From: Bacillota bacterium
GTDB taxonomy: Bacteria > Bacillota > Dethiobacteria > Dethiobacterales > Dethiobacteraceae
Reading direction: 5' to 3'
Assembly: GCA_024650095.1 (NCBI GenBank)
Contig: JANKMV010000183.1
Span: 1 to 5,149, forward strand
Length of the DNA stretch: 5,149 bases
A model generated the notes under the pieces. It was given only the letters and a program-made list of their open reading frames with translations. It was not told the DNA's origin and ran no database searches. The position numbers and the translations under genes were made by a program. Each line of letters begins with the position of its first letter. The first letter of the stretch is position 1. Of the stretch, positions 1 through 5,149 are shown in pieces.

Positions 1-1203
1 ATAGCAATTCTGCTCTGTTTGCTACTTTTTGCGTTACCTCTTGTCGGTTGCGGTAACGCGGTAACGCCAAATAAAAAAGTCCAAGCTGCCGAGCGCGTGG
101 ATGCACGTTTGGTGGAAGGGAATACGGATTTTGCCTTCCGGCTATTTGAGCAGTTGCAAGAACCGACGGGGGATGCCAATACATTTTTCTCTCCCACCAG
201 TATTGCTTTTGCCCTCAGTATGGTCTATAACGGAGCTGCGGGGGAGACGAAAACGGAGATGGCGCAAGCCATGGGTATTGAATCGCTCACACTCGAAGAA
301 CTCAATAAGGCCAATGCCGATCTTTTATCCATTTTGCAAAACCCCGATTCCAAAGTTGAAACTAATATTGCCAATTCCCTCTGGCCCGATGATGATGCGC
401 ACATGATGGCGGATTTTATGCAAAGAAACCGTGATTATTACGATGCAGAGGTTGAGACCCTTGATTATGCCCAGTCGGATGCCTATGCAATCATTAATAA
501 CTGGGTAGAAGAAAAGACTGAGGGTAAGATTAAGGATCTGTTCGAGCCCCTTGATGCTGATACACGGCTCGTCCTTGTCAATGCCCTCTATTTTAATGGT
601 GAGTGGACCGAGGCTTTTGCTGAAGAGTTGACGCAGTCAGCAGATTTTACCCTTAATGATGGCAGTACGAAAAGTGTACCTTTGATGCACAAAGATACTA
701 CATTAGCTAGTTTAGAAGAAGATAGCTTTAATGCTGTGCGCTTACCCTATGGTAAAGAGCGACTTAGCATGTATGTATTTGTCCCCACAGAGAACTTGGC
801 TGACTTTTACCAGCAGCTTAGCGCAGAAAATTGGGAAGCATGGATGAGCTCATTTACTGAAAGGGAAGTACAGGTTTTTTTGCCTCGTTTTAAAGCAGAA
901 TACAAACAAGAATTAAATGATGCTCTGCAGCAATTGGGCATGAAAGAAGCCTTTAATCCTAGTTTAGCAAATTTCTCTACCATGGCAGAAGAGGAATTAT
1001 TTGTGAGTAAAGTCATTCATCAAGCGTATATAGATGTGCACGAAAAAGGAACTGAGGCTGCGGCAGCAACCGGAGTGGAGATGCGTCTCACTTCTGTTCA
1101 GGACGATCCCTTTACTGTACGAGCCGACCAACCGTTCTTTTTCGCCATCCGTGATGATCTAACCGATACTATTCTCTTTATGGGCGAAGTGACGAATCCG
1201 TAA
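1..1203 (+). CDS. Serpin-family protease inhibitor, predicted surface lipoprotein (5' end cut by window)
   Basis: Serpins trap target proteases irreversibly: the protease cleaves an exposed loop, which inserts into the main beta-sheet. The frame is open from base 1 and begins inside a hydrophobic signal sequence, so the true start lies a few codons to the left; the TTG at 19 is inside the signal core. Residues below are counted from that TTG. The lipobox LVGC puts the lipidated Cys at residue 11 (bases 49-51), predicting a membrane-anchored extracytoplasmic protein. Serpin landmarks follow in order: FFSPTSIAFALS (57-68), LVLVNALYFNGEW (184-196), VRLPYGKERLSMYVFVP (240-256), VFLPRFKAEY (286-295), the hinge EKGTEAAAATG (342-352) and the signature VRADQPFFFAI (367-377). 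The alanine-rich hinge with Thr at P14 is typical of inhibitory serpins. The domain reaches the expected C-terminus (MGEVTNP). It forms a tandem pair with the next gene. The family is certain; the target protease is unknown. Confidence 0.95.
   Translation: MAILLCLLLFALPLVGCGNAVTPNKKVQAAERVDARLVEGNTDFAFRLFEQLQEPTGDANTFFSPTSIAFALSMVYNGAAGETKTEMAQAMGIESLTLEELNKANADLLSILQNPDSKVETNIANSLWPDDDAHMMADFMQRNRDYYDAEVETLDYAQSDAYAIINNWVEEKTEGKIKDLFEPLDADTRLVLVNALYFNGEWTEAFAEELTQSADFTLNDGSTKSVPLMHKDTTLASLEEDSFNAVRLPYGKERLSMYVFVPTENLADFYQQLSAENWEAWMSSFTEREVQVFLPRFKAEYKQELNDALQQLGMKEAFNPSLANFSTMAEEELFVSKVIHQAYIDVHEKGTEAAAATGVEMRLTSVQDDPFTVRADQPFFFAIRDDLTDTILFMGEVTNP
1042..1113 (+). other. Reactive-centre loop of the first serpin
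   Basis: This stretch encodes the hinge and bait loop. Taking Gly344 as P15 and counting as in antithrombin, whose hinge-Gly to PF distance is the same, the scissile bond falls at Thr358-Ser359, with Arg at P3 and Leu at P2 (MRLTSVQ). Arg356 is an alternative cleavage site if the loop registers differently. P12-P9 are all Ala and P14 is Thr, as loop insertion requires. The numbering is an inference from family alignment, and the true P1 needs to be found biochemically. Confidence 0.75.
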
Positions 1204-1242
1204 TCTAAAGAGACCTATTTATGTTGAAGCCTTTTTGTAAGT

Positions 1243-1250
1243 GAGGGGGG
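1243..1250 (+). promoter_or_regulatory. Ribosome binding site of the second serpin
   Basis: GAGGGGGG lies 6 nt before the ATG at 1257 and fixes that start, which also gives a full lipoprotein signal peptide (MKK plus hydrophobic core). The G-rich form differs from the usual GGAGG but keeps the GAGG core. Confidence 0.8.
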
Positions 1251-1256
1251 TATTAA

Positions 1257-2471
1257 ATGAAAAAAAACATAATCGTTGTCCTTGCGCTGGCCCTATTGCT
1301 ACTACCTTTAGCTGGCTGCGCATTATTGGAAAGAAATGAAGTCATTGCCGCCAAAGAAGTGGATGCACGATTGGTGGAAGCCAATACCGGTTTTGCTTTT
1401 CGTCTTTTTAATGAGTTGCTTAAAGGTGATGAAGAAAATGTGTTTTATTCTCCGGCTAGTGTTGCTTTAGCTCTCTCCATGACCTACAATGGGGCGGCTG
1501 GAGACACAGAGAAGGAAATGGCCCACACAATGGGAATCGAGAATTTGACACTCGATGAACTCAATGCTGCTAATAAGGATTTGCTTACCATTTTGCAAAA
1601 CCCGGATCAAAACGTAGAAACGAGTATTGCAAATTCCCTTTGGCCTGCCGAAGGGGCACCCTTAGTTGAAGAGTTTACAAAACGTAACGAAGAATTCTAT
1701 AATGCCGATGTAACGCGTGTAGATTTCACCTCTCATGATGCTGTGGATATCGTTAATGGGTGGGTCGCAGACAATACCAATAACAGGATTGAAAAATTAT
1801 TTGATGAACTAAAACCCACAACGCGCCTTGTGCTGGTGAATGCCATCTTCTTTAAAGGAGGTTGGACCCATACCTTTGATAAAGAGGCCACTGCGGATGC
1901 TGATTTCCATTTACCAGTAGGCAGACGAAAAACGGTGCCCATGATGTATCAGCAAAATACACTCTCCTGTTTGGAAGGGGACAACTTTAAAGCTGTACGT
2001 CTTCCCTACGGCCAAGAGCGAGTCAGTATGTATGTATTTGTACCAGAGACAGAGCTATCCACCTTCACAGACCAACTGACATCAAGTCAGTGGGAAGAGT
2101 GGCTCAATAGCTTTAGCGAAAAAGAAGATGCCACTGTCTTCTTACCACGCTTTTCTGCCGAATACAAAACGGAATTGATTAATCCGCTTATGCAACTAGG
2201 CATGGTGGCAGCTTTTGGGGGTGGCGCTGATTTTAGCGGCATTACACCGGGGGGCGGCTGGTTTATTTCGCAAATAGTGCATCAAGCCAATCTAGATGTT
2301 AATGAAGAGGGAACAGAAGCTGCAGCAGCCACCGGCGTGGCCATGGATGAATCGGCACCGCTAGATCCCTTCACCCTACGTGCAGACCGGCCATTCTTTT
2401 TCGCTATCTGCGACGATCTCACTGGCACAATTTTATTTATGGGCACCATCACTAATCCCGAAGTAGACTAA
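1257..2471 (+). CDS. Serpin-family protease inhibitor, predicted surface lipoprotein (complete)
   Basis: A complete 404-residue serpin. The signal peptide has MKK, a hydrophobic core and the lipobox LAGC, so Cys21 is the predicted lipidation site. A linker of about 20 residues leads into the serpin fold. Landmarks are VFYSPASVALALSMTYNGAAG (in 62-82), LVLVNAIFFKGGW (191-203), VRLPYGQERVSMYVFVP (247-263), VFLPRFSAEY (294-303), ADFSGI (324-329), the hinge EEGTEAAAATG (350-360) and the signature LRADRPFFFAI (374-384), which fits the PROSITE serpin pattern. The hinge predicts an inhibitory protein rather than a non-inhibitory one. It is paralogous to the gene 53 nt upstream and probably shares its transcript. 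The bait loop (AMDESAPLD) is acidic and unlike that of the neighbour, so a different target is likely. No dockerin, SLH or other anchoring domain is present beyond the lipid anchor. Characterised bacterial serpins protect cells from host or competitor proteases or regulate the cell's own proteases; which applies here is unknown. Confidence 0.96.
   Translation: MKKNIIVVLALALLLLPLAGCALLERNEVIAAKEVDARLVEANTGFAFRLFNELLKGDEENVFYSPASVALALSMTYNGAAGDTEKEMAHTMGIENLTLDELNAANKDLLTILQNPDQNVETSIANSLWPAEGAPLVEEFTKRNEEFYNADVTRVDFTSHDAVDIVNGWVADNTNNRIEKLFDELKPTTRLVLVNAIFFKGGWTHTFDKEATADADFHLPVGRRKTVPMMYQQNTLSCLEGDNFKAVRLPYGQERVSMYVFVPETELSTFTDQLTSSQWEEWLNSFSEKEDATVFLPRFSAEYKTELINPLMQLGMVAAFGGGADFSGITPGGGWFISQIVHQANLDVNEEGTEAAAATGVAMDESAPLDPFTLRADRPFFFAICDDLTGTILFMGTITNPEVD
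2304..2372 (+). other. Reactive-centre loop of the second serpin
   Basis: Taking Gly352 as P15, standard counting places the scissile bond at Ser366-Ala367. A loop one residue shorter would give Glu365-Ser366, which has the common P1' Ser. The segment from hinge Gly to the PF of the signature is one residue shorter here than in the first serpin, so the register is uncertain. Asp364 and Glu365 make the bait acidic. The hinge residues themselves (GTEAAAATGV) are identical in both proteins. Confidence 0.7.
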
Positions 2472-2484
2472 AGCACAAATATAA

Positions 2485-2520
2485 GGTTAGCAGCAGAAAT
2501 GAACTGTTGCTACCCTTTTT
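2485..2520 (+). terminator. Rho-independent terminator after the serpin pair, probably bidirectional
   Basis: Arms 2485-2496 and 2504-2514 pair over about 11 bp, with one bulged T and one G-T wobble around the loop AAATGAA, followed by CTTTTT. It begins 14 nt after the serpin stop. Read on the - strand, the same hairpin is followed by TTATATTT, a weaker but usable T-rich tail, so it can also end the convergent DUF1189 gene, whose stop is at 2585. Confidence 0.85.
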
Positions 2521-2584
2521 CTATTGTTATCAAAATATCCGTTTTCTAAATAGTGCTATATTTAATGAGCGTCGTTTATCTCAC

Positions 2585-3370
2585 TTACGGTTTATTTAAC
2601 TCATCATTTTTCTGGTTTTCTTGGCTGCGTAAATACTCGAGAGTTTTCCACAGATAGAAGAGAGGTAAGCCATAGTAGATGATGCCGACATTAGGGAACT
2701 CGAAGTTCGCTAATCTAAACAACAGTTGCAGTACCATGGAGAGCGTGAGTGCGTAGATACTTAATTTATAAAGATTGGCAAAACCAATTTTATACCTTGC
2801 CATGAATTCAAGGAATAAACCAAGGATGCTGACAATAAATGCGCTAATCAGTTTGCCAAAAAAGAAGAAAATGAAGCCAAAAACAAAAATGAAAACATTA
2901 AGCCACTTTAAGTACGGTAGCCAGCTTTGGGCATCACTTTTTGTTATGTGTACGGTAGAGAGGGCAGAAAACTTGTACGTTTGTATCTCATAATCTGTCT
3001 TATGTGTATAGTCATTTTGAGAAATAAAGACACCTTCATCGTAATCGTCCAAAACACTTTTATCTAGTGAGCCTGATGTATCGATAATAAAGATTCTATT
3101 AGGGGTTTCTTCTATAATTACAGGCATTTGGGCGTCTACGGAGAGAATGCCATTTTTCAACTCGAATTCAGGAACTTCTCGAGCAAATTCCTCTATCATC
3201 TCGTCTATACCCGTACTTAATCCGATCGTATCTTTAATGCTTGCTACACCCGCAAAGACTAAAGTAAGTAGTAGTAAATACAATAAAGCGTTACGGAATG
3301 TGCTCTTTAAAAAGTGTTGATAAGATTCGACTCTGCTGATACTGTGGATAAATGTTGTCAGTGGACGCAT
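2585..3370 (-). CDS. DUF1189-family polytopic membrane protein
   Basis: This 261-residue protein matches the length and layout of DUF1189 (PF06691), a family of unknown biochemical function seen mostly in Bacillota. A cytoplasmic N-terminus is followed by one membrane segment (about 27-46), an extracytoplasmic domain of about 100 residues (47-150), and a C-terminal bundle of about four segments (roughly 153-173, 174-192, 199-219, 227-243). The external domain carries FELKNGIL (69-76) and FIIDTSGS (94-101), which resemble the conserved family pattern of a short 'xFELKNG' turn and an 'IDTxG' motif. The tail (LRSQENQKNDELNKP) is charged and soluble. Some members are annotated as maltodextrin-utilisation proteins (MalA/YvdJ) from gene context, which is notable beside a sugar symporter, but that role is not demonstrated and I do not assign it here. 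The ATG is supported by AGAGGAGG 9 nt upstream. Family assignment is from recall of these motifs and the topology, without a profile search. Confidence 0.82.
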   Translation of the reverse strand: MRPLTTFIHSISRVESYQHFLKSTFRNALLYLLLLTLVFAGVASIKDTIGLSTGIDEMIEEFAREVPEFELKNGILSVDAQMPVIIEETPNRIFIIDTSGSLDKSVLDDYDEGVFISQNDYTHKTDYEIQTYKFSALSTVHITKSDAQSWLPYLKWLNVFIFVFGFIFFFFGKLISAFIVSILGLFLEFMARYKIGFANLYKLSIYALTLSMVLQLLFRLANFEFPNVGIIYYGLPLFYLWKTLEYLRSQENQKNDELNKP

Positions 3371-3379
3371 TATTTTATT

Positions 3380-3387
3380 CCTCCTCT
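3380..3387 (-). promoter_or_regulatory. Ribosome binding site of the DUF1189 gene
   Basis: On the - strand this reads AGAGGAGG, 9 nt before the ATG at 3370. It is a near-perfect Shine-Dalgarno sequence and fixes the start codon. Confidence 0.9.
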
Positions 3388-3468
3388 ACATCTGTTTCAG
3401 TAGCCATTGATCTGTCGCGGTACTGTATCAGTTTGACCATTCGTTTTCGCTAGGATGCAAGCAAACTA

Positions 3469-3497
3469 ATTTTATCACAACCTCATAAATTGGTCTA
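3469..3497 (-). promoter_or_regulatory. Candidate sigma-A promoter for the DUF1189 gene
   Basis: On the - strand, TAGACC (-35, at 3492-3497, 4 of 6 consensus) and TAAAAT (-10, at 3469-3474, 5 of 6) are separated by 17 nt, and TGA just before the -10 supplies an extended -10 TGn element. The predicted start near 3462 would give an untranslated leader of about 90 nt. It is the best promoter I could find in this gap, but it is only a motif match. Confidence 0.5.
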
Positions 3498-3504
3498 TGT
3501 CGTT

Positions 3505-3536
3505 TTTAGCAAGGAGCTACCTTCACCGTTGCTAAA
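3505..3536. repeat. Inverted repeat TTTAGCAA / TTGCTAAA in the gap behind the DUF1189 gene
   Basis: Perfect 8-bp arms at 3505-3512 and 3529-3536 surround a 16-nt spacer. It sits just upstream of the candidate -35 of the DUF1189 gene, a usual place for an activator or other regulator site. No T-run follows the hairpin on either strand, so it is not a standard terminator. Its function is unknown. Confidence 0.5.
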
Positions 3537-3568
3537 CATTAACAATTCATCCAGGCAGTTCAAGGCCA

Positions 3569-3583
3569 TAGTTTTTAAAACTA
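3569..3583. repeat. AT-rich palindrome TAGTTTT-T-AAAACTA
   Basis: Perfect 7-bp arms flank a single central T. It lies between the transporter terminator and the candidate DUF1189 promoter. It could be a regulator site, but the low sequence complexity makes a chance occurrence quite possible. Confidence 0.35.
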
Positions 3584-3610
3584 ATGCTAGCCAAGATTAA
3601 AATAATAGTA

Positions 3611-3646
3611 AGCCAAACAAAAAACAGCTCACACCGGAGCTGTTTT
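3611..3646 (-). terminator. Rho-independent terminator of the sugar symporter gene
   Basis: Perfect 10-bp arms AAAACAGCTC (3621-3630) and GAGCTGTTTT (3637-3646) enclose a 6-nt loop. On the - strand the hairpin runs into a T-rich tail, with TTTTTTGTTT across the end of the stem. It starts about 28 nt past the symporter stop, so most transcripts of that gene should end before the DUF1189 gene. Confidence 0.9.
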
Positions 3647-3674
3647 CTGTAACTCAACTTTAATTATTCTTCAC

Positions 3675-5057
3675 TTATTCCGTAACAATCCCTTTTCGCT
3701 CATTCAGATCTTGCATGATTTGCGGCATTTGCTTATCTAGGCCGCGTAGGAAGTACAGACAAATTGTAACAAGAATGGATGAGGCGGCAGACAGCCAGGT
3801 GAAAGTTAGGGTAATAGCCGATAACGCTTCTGGCGTTTGGCTTGGAGCACCGCCAACGTAACCACCCCTTGCCAACACAAGAGCTACAACCGCAGCGCCC
3901 AGACCCATACCAATTTTCTGACCCATGCTGGCGCCACTAAAGATTAAACCTTCACTGCGAATGCCTGTTTTCCACTCCCCATATTCTACAACATCACAGA
4001 TGAAAGCAAAACGAGTACCGAGCATAATCGCCGGACCAATACCACGTAATGCAGCGGAAACCATAATTACGGTGACAGAGGTTGGGTTAATCAAAGGGAG
4101 TAAACCCCCCAATGCTTGAATTCCCATTCCCATGAATCCAGCGGTGATTTTGCCTACACGCGGAATTAGCGGCGCGAAAACAATAAGTGCTAACAGCAGT
4201 GCAACGAAGATGGTGGACATAAATGGGCCCATCAAAGCGGGGTTTTTCATAATCCACGTCATATAATACATGTTAATCCCCATAAGTGCAGGAAAAGTAA
4301 AGGCCAGCACCTGTAAAAGGGTAACCAGCACGAACCATTTGTTCGCAATAAATAACCGCAAACTTTGCGCTACAGTTATTTTTTCTTGCAGCTTCGAAGT
4401 ACTACGAACCACTTTTTCTTTTGTTCCCGAAAATGCAACTAGGATTAAAGCACCTGAGATGATAGCTGTCAAACCAAAAAATTTAAAATAGCCAGGTTGG
4501 CCGCCACCTAAAGCGGCAATACTCTTTACAACAAATAAATTGCCGAGCACAATTGCAGAAGTGCCAAAGGCCTGCCCAACCATATTTAGGTTTAACCGCT
4601 GTTTGGCATCTGTTGTAATTAATGCAGTTAGGGACCCCAATGGGAGCGCAACACAAGTTGAGAAAAAGAATGCAACTAAATTGTATGTAACAAATGCATA
4701 GATAACTTTCCCATTCGTACTGATATTGGGAACATAAAAGAGTGAAATTAGTGATAATGTTGCAGGCAATGCCATCCATAATAACCACGGACGCGCTTTA
4801 CCATGTTTGGATTTTGTTCTGTCAACAGCAAATCCAATTATAATATCTGTAACCCCATCTAAAAGTCTCGAAAGAAATAAGATCGAACTGACTGCGGCAA
4901 GTGGCAGTAACGCAATATCTGTCCAGAAAAAGGTTAGATAGCTCCCCTGCACACCACCCACACTTAAAGCAAACATACCAATTGCAAACATGATGAGTTC
5001 CTTGTTATCAATCGTCGTCTCGCTTTTTTTGATTAGTGTCTGACTGGTATTTGACAT
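3675..5057 (-). CDS. GPH-family sugar:cation symporter (MelB/YicJ-like MFS transporter)
   Basis: A complete 460-residue inner-membrane transporter with about 12 hydrophobic segments and cytoplasmic termini, the usual size for the glycoside-pentoside-hexuronide:cation symporters. These import a glycoside, pentose or uronide together with Na+ or H+. Family marks: RLLDGVTD (64-71), where Asp67 and Asp71 align with the MelB cation-site Asp55 and Asp59; DRTKSKHGKARPW (79-91), the conserved loop between helices 2 and 3; the central cytoplasmic loop after helix 6 beginning GTKEK (211-215); and CDVVEYGEWKTGIRSEGL (354-371), the C-half GPH signature, followed by Lys381, which probably matches MelB Lys377. 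Nothing key is missing. The substrate cannot be read from sequence, and no glycosidase or kinase gene lies within the window to indicate it. The start at 5057 is supported by a strong ribosome binding site 3-4 nt upstream. It has its own promoter and terminator. Confidence 0.95.
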   Translation of the reverse strand: MSNTSQTLIKKSETTIDNKELIMFAIGMFALSVGGVQGSYLTFFWTDIALLPLAAVSSILFLSRLLDGVTDIIIGFAVDRTKSKHGKARPWLLWMALPATLSLISLFYVPNISTNGKVIYAFVTYNLVAFFFSTCVALPLGSLTALITTDAKQRLNLNMVGQAFGTSAIVLGNLFVVKSIAALGGGQPGYFKFFGLTAIISGALILVAFSGTKEKVVRSTSKLQEKITVAQSLRLFIANKWFVLVTLLQVLAFTFPALMGINMYYMTWIMKNPALMGPFMSTIFVALLLALIVFAPLIPRVGKITAGFMGMGIQALGGLLPLINPTSVTVIMVSAALRGIGPAIMLGTRFAFICDVVEYGEWKTGIRSEGLIFSGASMGQKIGMGLGAAVVALVLARGGYVGGAPSQTPEALSAITLTFTWLSAASSILVTICLYFLRGLDKQMPQIMQDLNERKGIVTE

Positions 5058-5061
5058 AATA

Positions 5062-5073
5062 CTCCTCCTCCTC
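5062..5073 (-). promoter_or_regulatory. Extended ribosome binding site of the symporter gene
   Basis: On the - strand this reads GAGGAGGAGGAG, four GAG units, ending 4 nt before the ATG. The repeat gives overlapping Shine-Dalgarno registers at several spacings, suggesting strong initiation and confirming the start. Confidence 0.88.
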
Positions 5074-5078
5074 TTTTT

Positions 5079-5096
5079 TAATTGTTAGAACAATTA
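5079..5096. promoter_or_regulatory. Putative operator: perfect 18-bp palindrome before the symporter gene
   Basis: TAATTGTTAGAACAATTA has perfect 8-bp arms around a central AG. Given the predicted promoter, it lies about 10 to 28 nt downstream of the transcription start, where a bound repressor would block transcription. It lacks the central CG typical of LacI-family sites, so a MarR-, TetR- or GntR-type dimer may fit better. No regulator gene is visible in the window. Confidence 0.65.
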
Positions 5097-5116
5097 TAGT
5101 AACTATTTTTACTATA
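5095..5116. repeat. Second inverted repeat overlapping the symporter -10
   Basis: On the - strand, TATAGTAA and TTACTATA (8-bp arms at 5109-5116 and 5095-5102) flank a 6-nt spacer. It overlaps the -10 element and touches the 18-bp palindrome by 2 bp. It could be a second regulator site, but an AT-rich promoter can give such repeats by chance. Confidence 0.4.
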
Positions 5117-5140
5117 TACCACGCAAATTAGAAATGTCAA
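5113..5140 (-). promoter_or_regulatory. Sigma-A/sigma-70-type promoter of the symporter gene
   Basis: On the - strand, a perfect -35 TTGACA (5135-5140) is followed after 16 nt by TATATA (5113-5118), with TGG before it supplying an extended -10. TATAGT at 18-nt spacing is an alternative -10. The predicted start is near 5105, giving a leader of about 48 nt that contains the palindrome and the ribosome binding site. Confidence 0.8.
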
Positions 5141-5149
5141 TATACTATT

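Noticed and set aside
19..21. TTG as the start of the first serpin
   Set aside because: The frame is open to base 1 and the residues before the TTG (IAILLC) are already hydrophobic signal core. Starting at 19 would leave no positively charged N-terminus, and no ribosome binding site precedes it. The gene is better read as cut by the window edge.
101..406. 101-codon frame inside the first serpin, + strand
   Set aside because: It overlaps the well-supported serpin in another frame, shows no recognisable domain and has no ribosome binding site.
1204..1256. Terminator or separate promoter between the two serpins
   Set aside because: The CTTTTT at about 1231 follows no stable stem, and no -35/-10 pair stands out. 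Co-transcription is the simpler reading.
2775..2993. 72-codon frame on the + strand opposite the DUF1189 gene
   Set aside because: Its Lys-rich, low-complexity translation comes from the antisense of Phe-rich membrane segments (runs of FFFF). The opposite strand is the real gene.
3505..3536. Inverted repeat as a transcription terminator
   Set aside because: No T-run follows the hairpin on either strand, and a much better terminator for the symporter already lies at 3611-3646.
3371..3674. Riboswitch, T-box or small RNA in the 304-bp gap
   Set aside because: I found no conserved riboswitch or T-box motif and no leader terminator next to the DUF1189 start; only simple dyads and a candidate promoter are visible.
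4483..4788. 101-codon frame on the - strand inside the symporter
   Set aside because: It is a Cys-rich translation in the shifted frame of a conserved transporter gene, with no ribosome binding site or domain.
1..5149. CRISPR array, insertion sequence, tRNA or rRNA
   Set aside because: No regularly spaced repeats, transposase, terminal inverted repeats or structural RNA signatures were seen. The serpin similarity reflects gene duplication, not a mobile element.

Overview
The window looks like part of a Bacillota (Firmicutes) chromosome or a close relative. The signs are strong purine-rich ribosome binding sites (AGAGGAGG, GAGGAGGAG), a near-consensus sigma-A-type promoter, Lgt/LspA-type lipoprotein signal peptides, a DUF1189-family membrane protein (a family known mainly from Bacillota) and modest GC content. 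The genus cannot be told from the sequence.

Left part (1-2471, + strand): two tandem genes for serpins, each carrying a lipoprotein signal peptide. The first is cut by the left window edge. The second starts 53 nt after the first stop, with no convincing terminator between them, so they are probably co-transcribed. They are clear paralogues with matching serpin landmarks and almost identical reactive-loop hinges (GTEAAAATGV), but they differ in the bait segment around the predicted scissile bond. The likely picture is a pair of surface-tethered, inhibitory suicide-substrate inhibitors with different target proteases. A hairpin followed by T residues at 2485-2520 ends the unit and probably also serves the convergent gene on the other side.

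Middle part (2585-3674, - strand): a DUF1189-family protein with five predicted membrane segments and one large extracytoplasmic domain. It has its own strong ribosome binding site and a candidate extended -10 promoter in the 304-bp gap behind it. That gap also holds two inverted repeats and the terminator of the next gene.

Right part (3675-5149, - strand): a complete 12-helix sugar:cation symporter of the GPH/MelB family that keeps both cation-site aspartates. Upstream of it are a TTGACA/TATATA promoter, a perfect 18-bp palindrome just downstream of the predicted transcription start, and a second inverted repeat over the -10. This suggests a locally repressed, substrate-inducible sugar transporter. 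The transporter and DUF1189 genes point the same way but are separated by a good terminator, so they are probably separate transcripts. Some DUF1189 members lie in maltodextrin loci, so a functional link is possible but not shown here. Nothing in the window connects the serpins to the sugar genes except adjacency.
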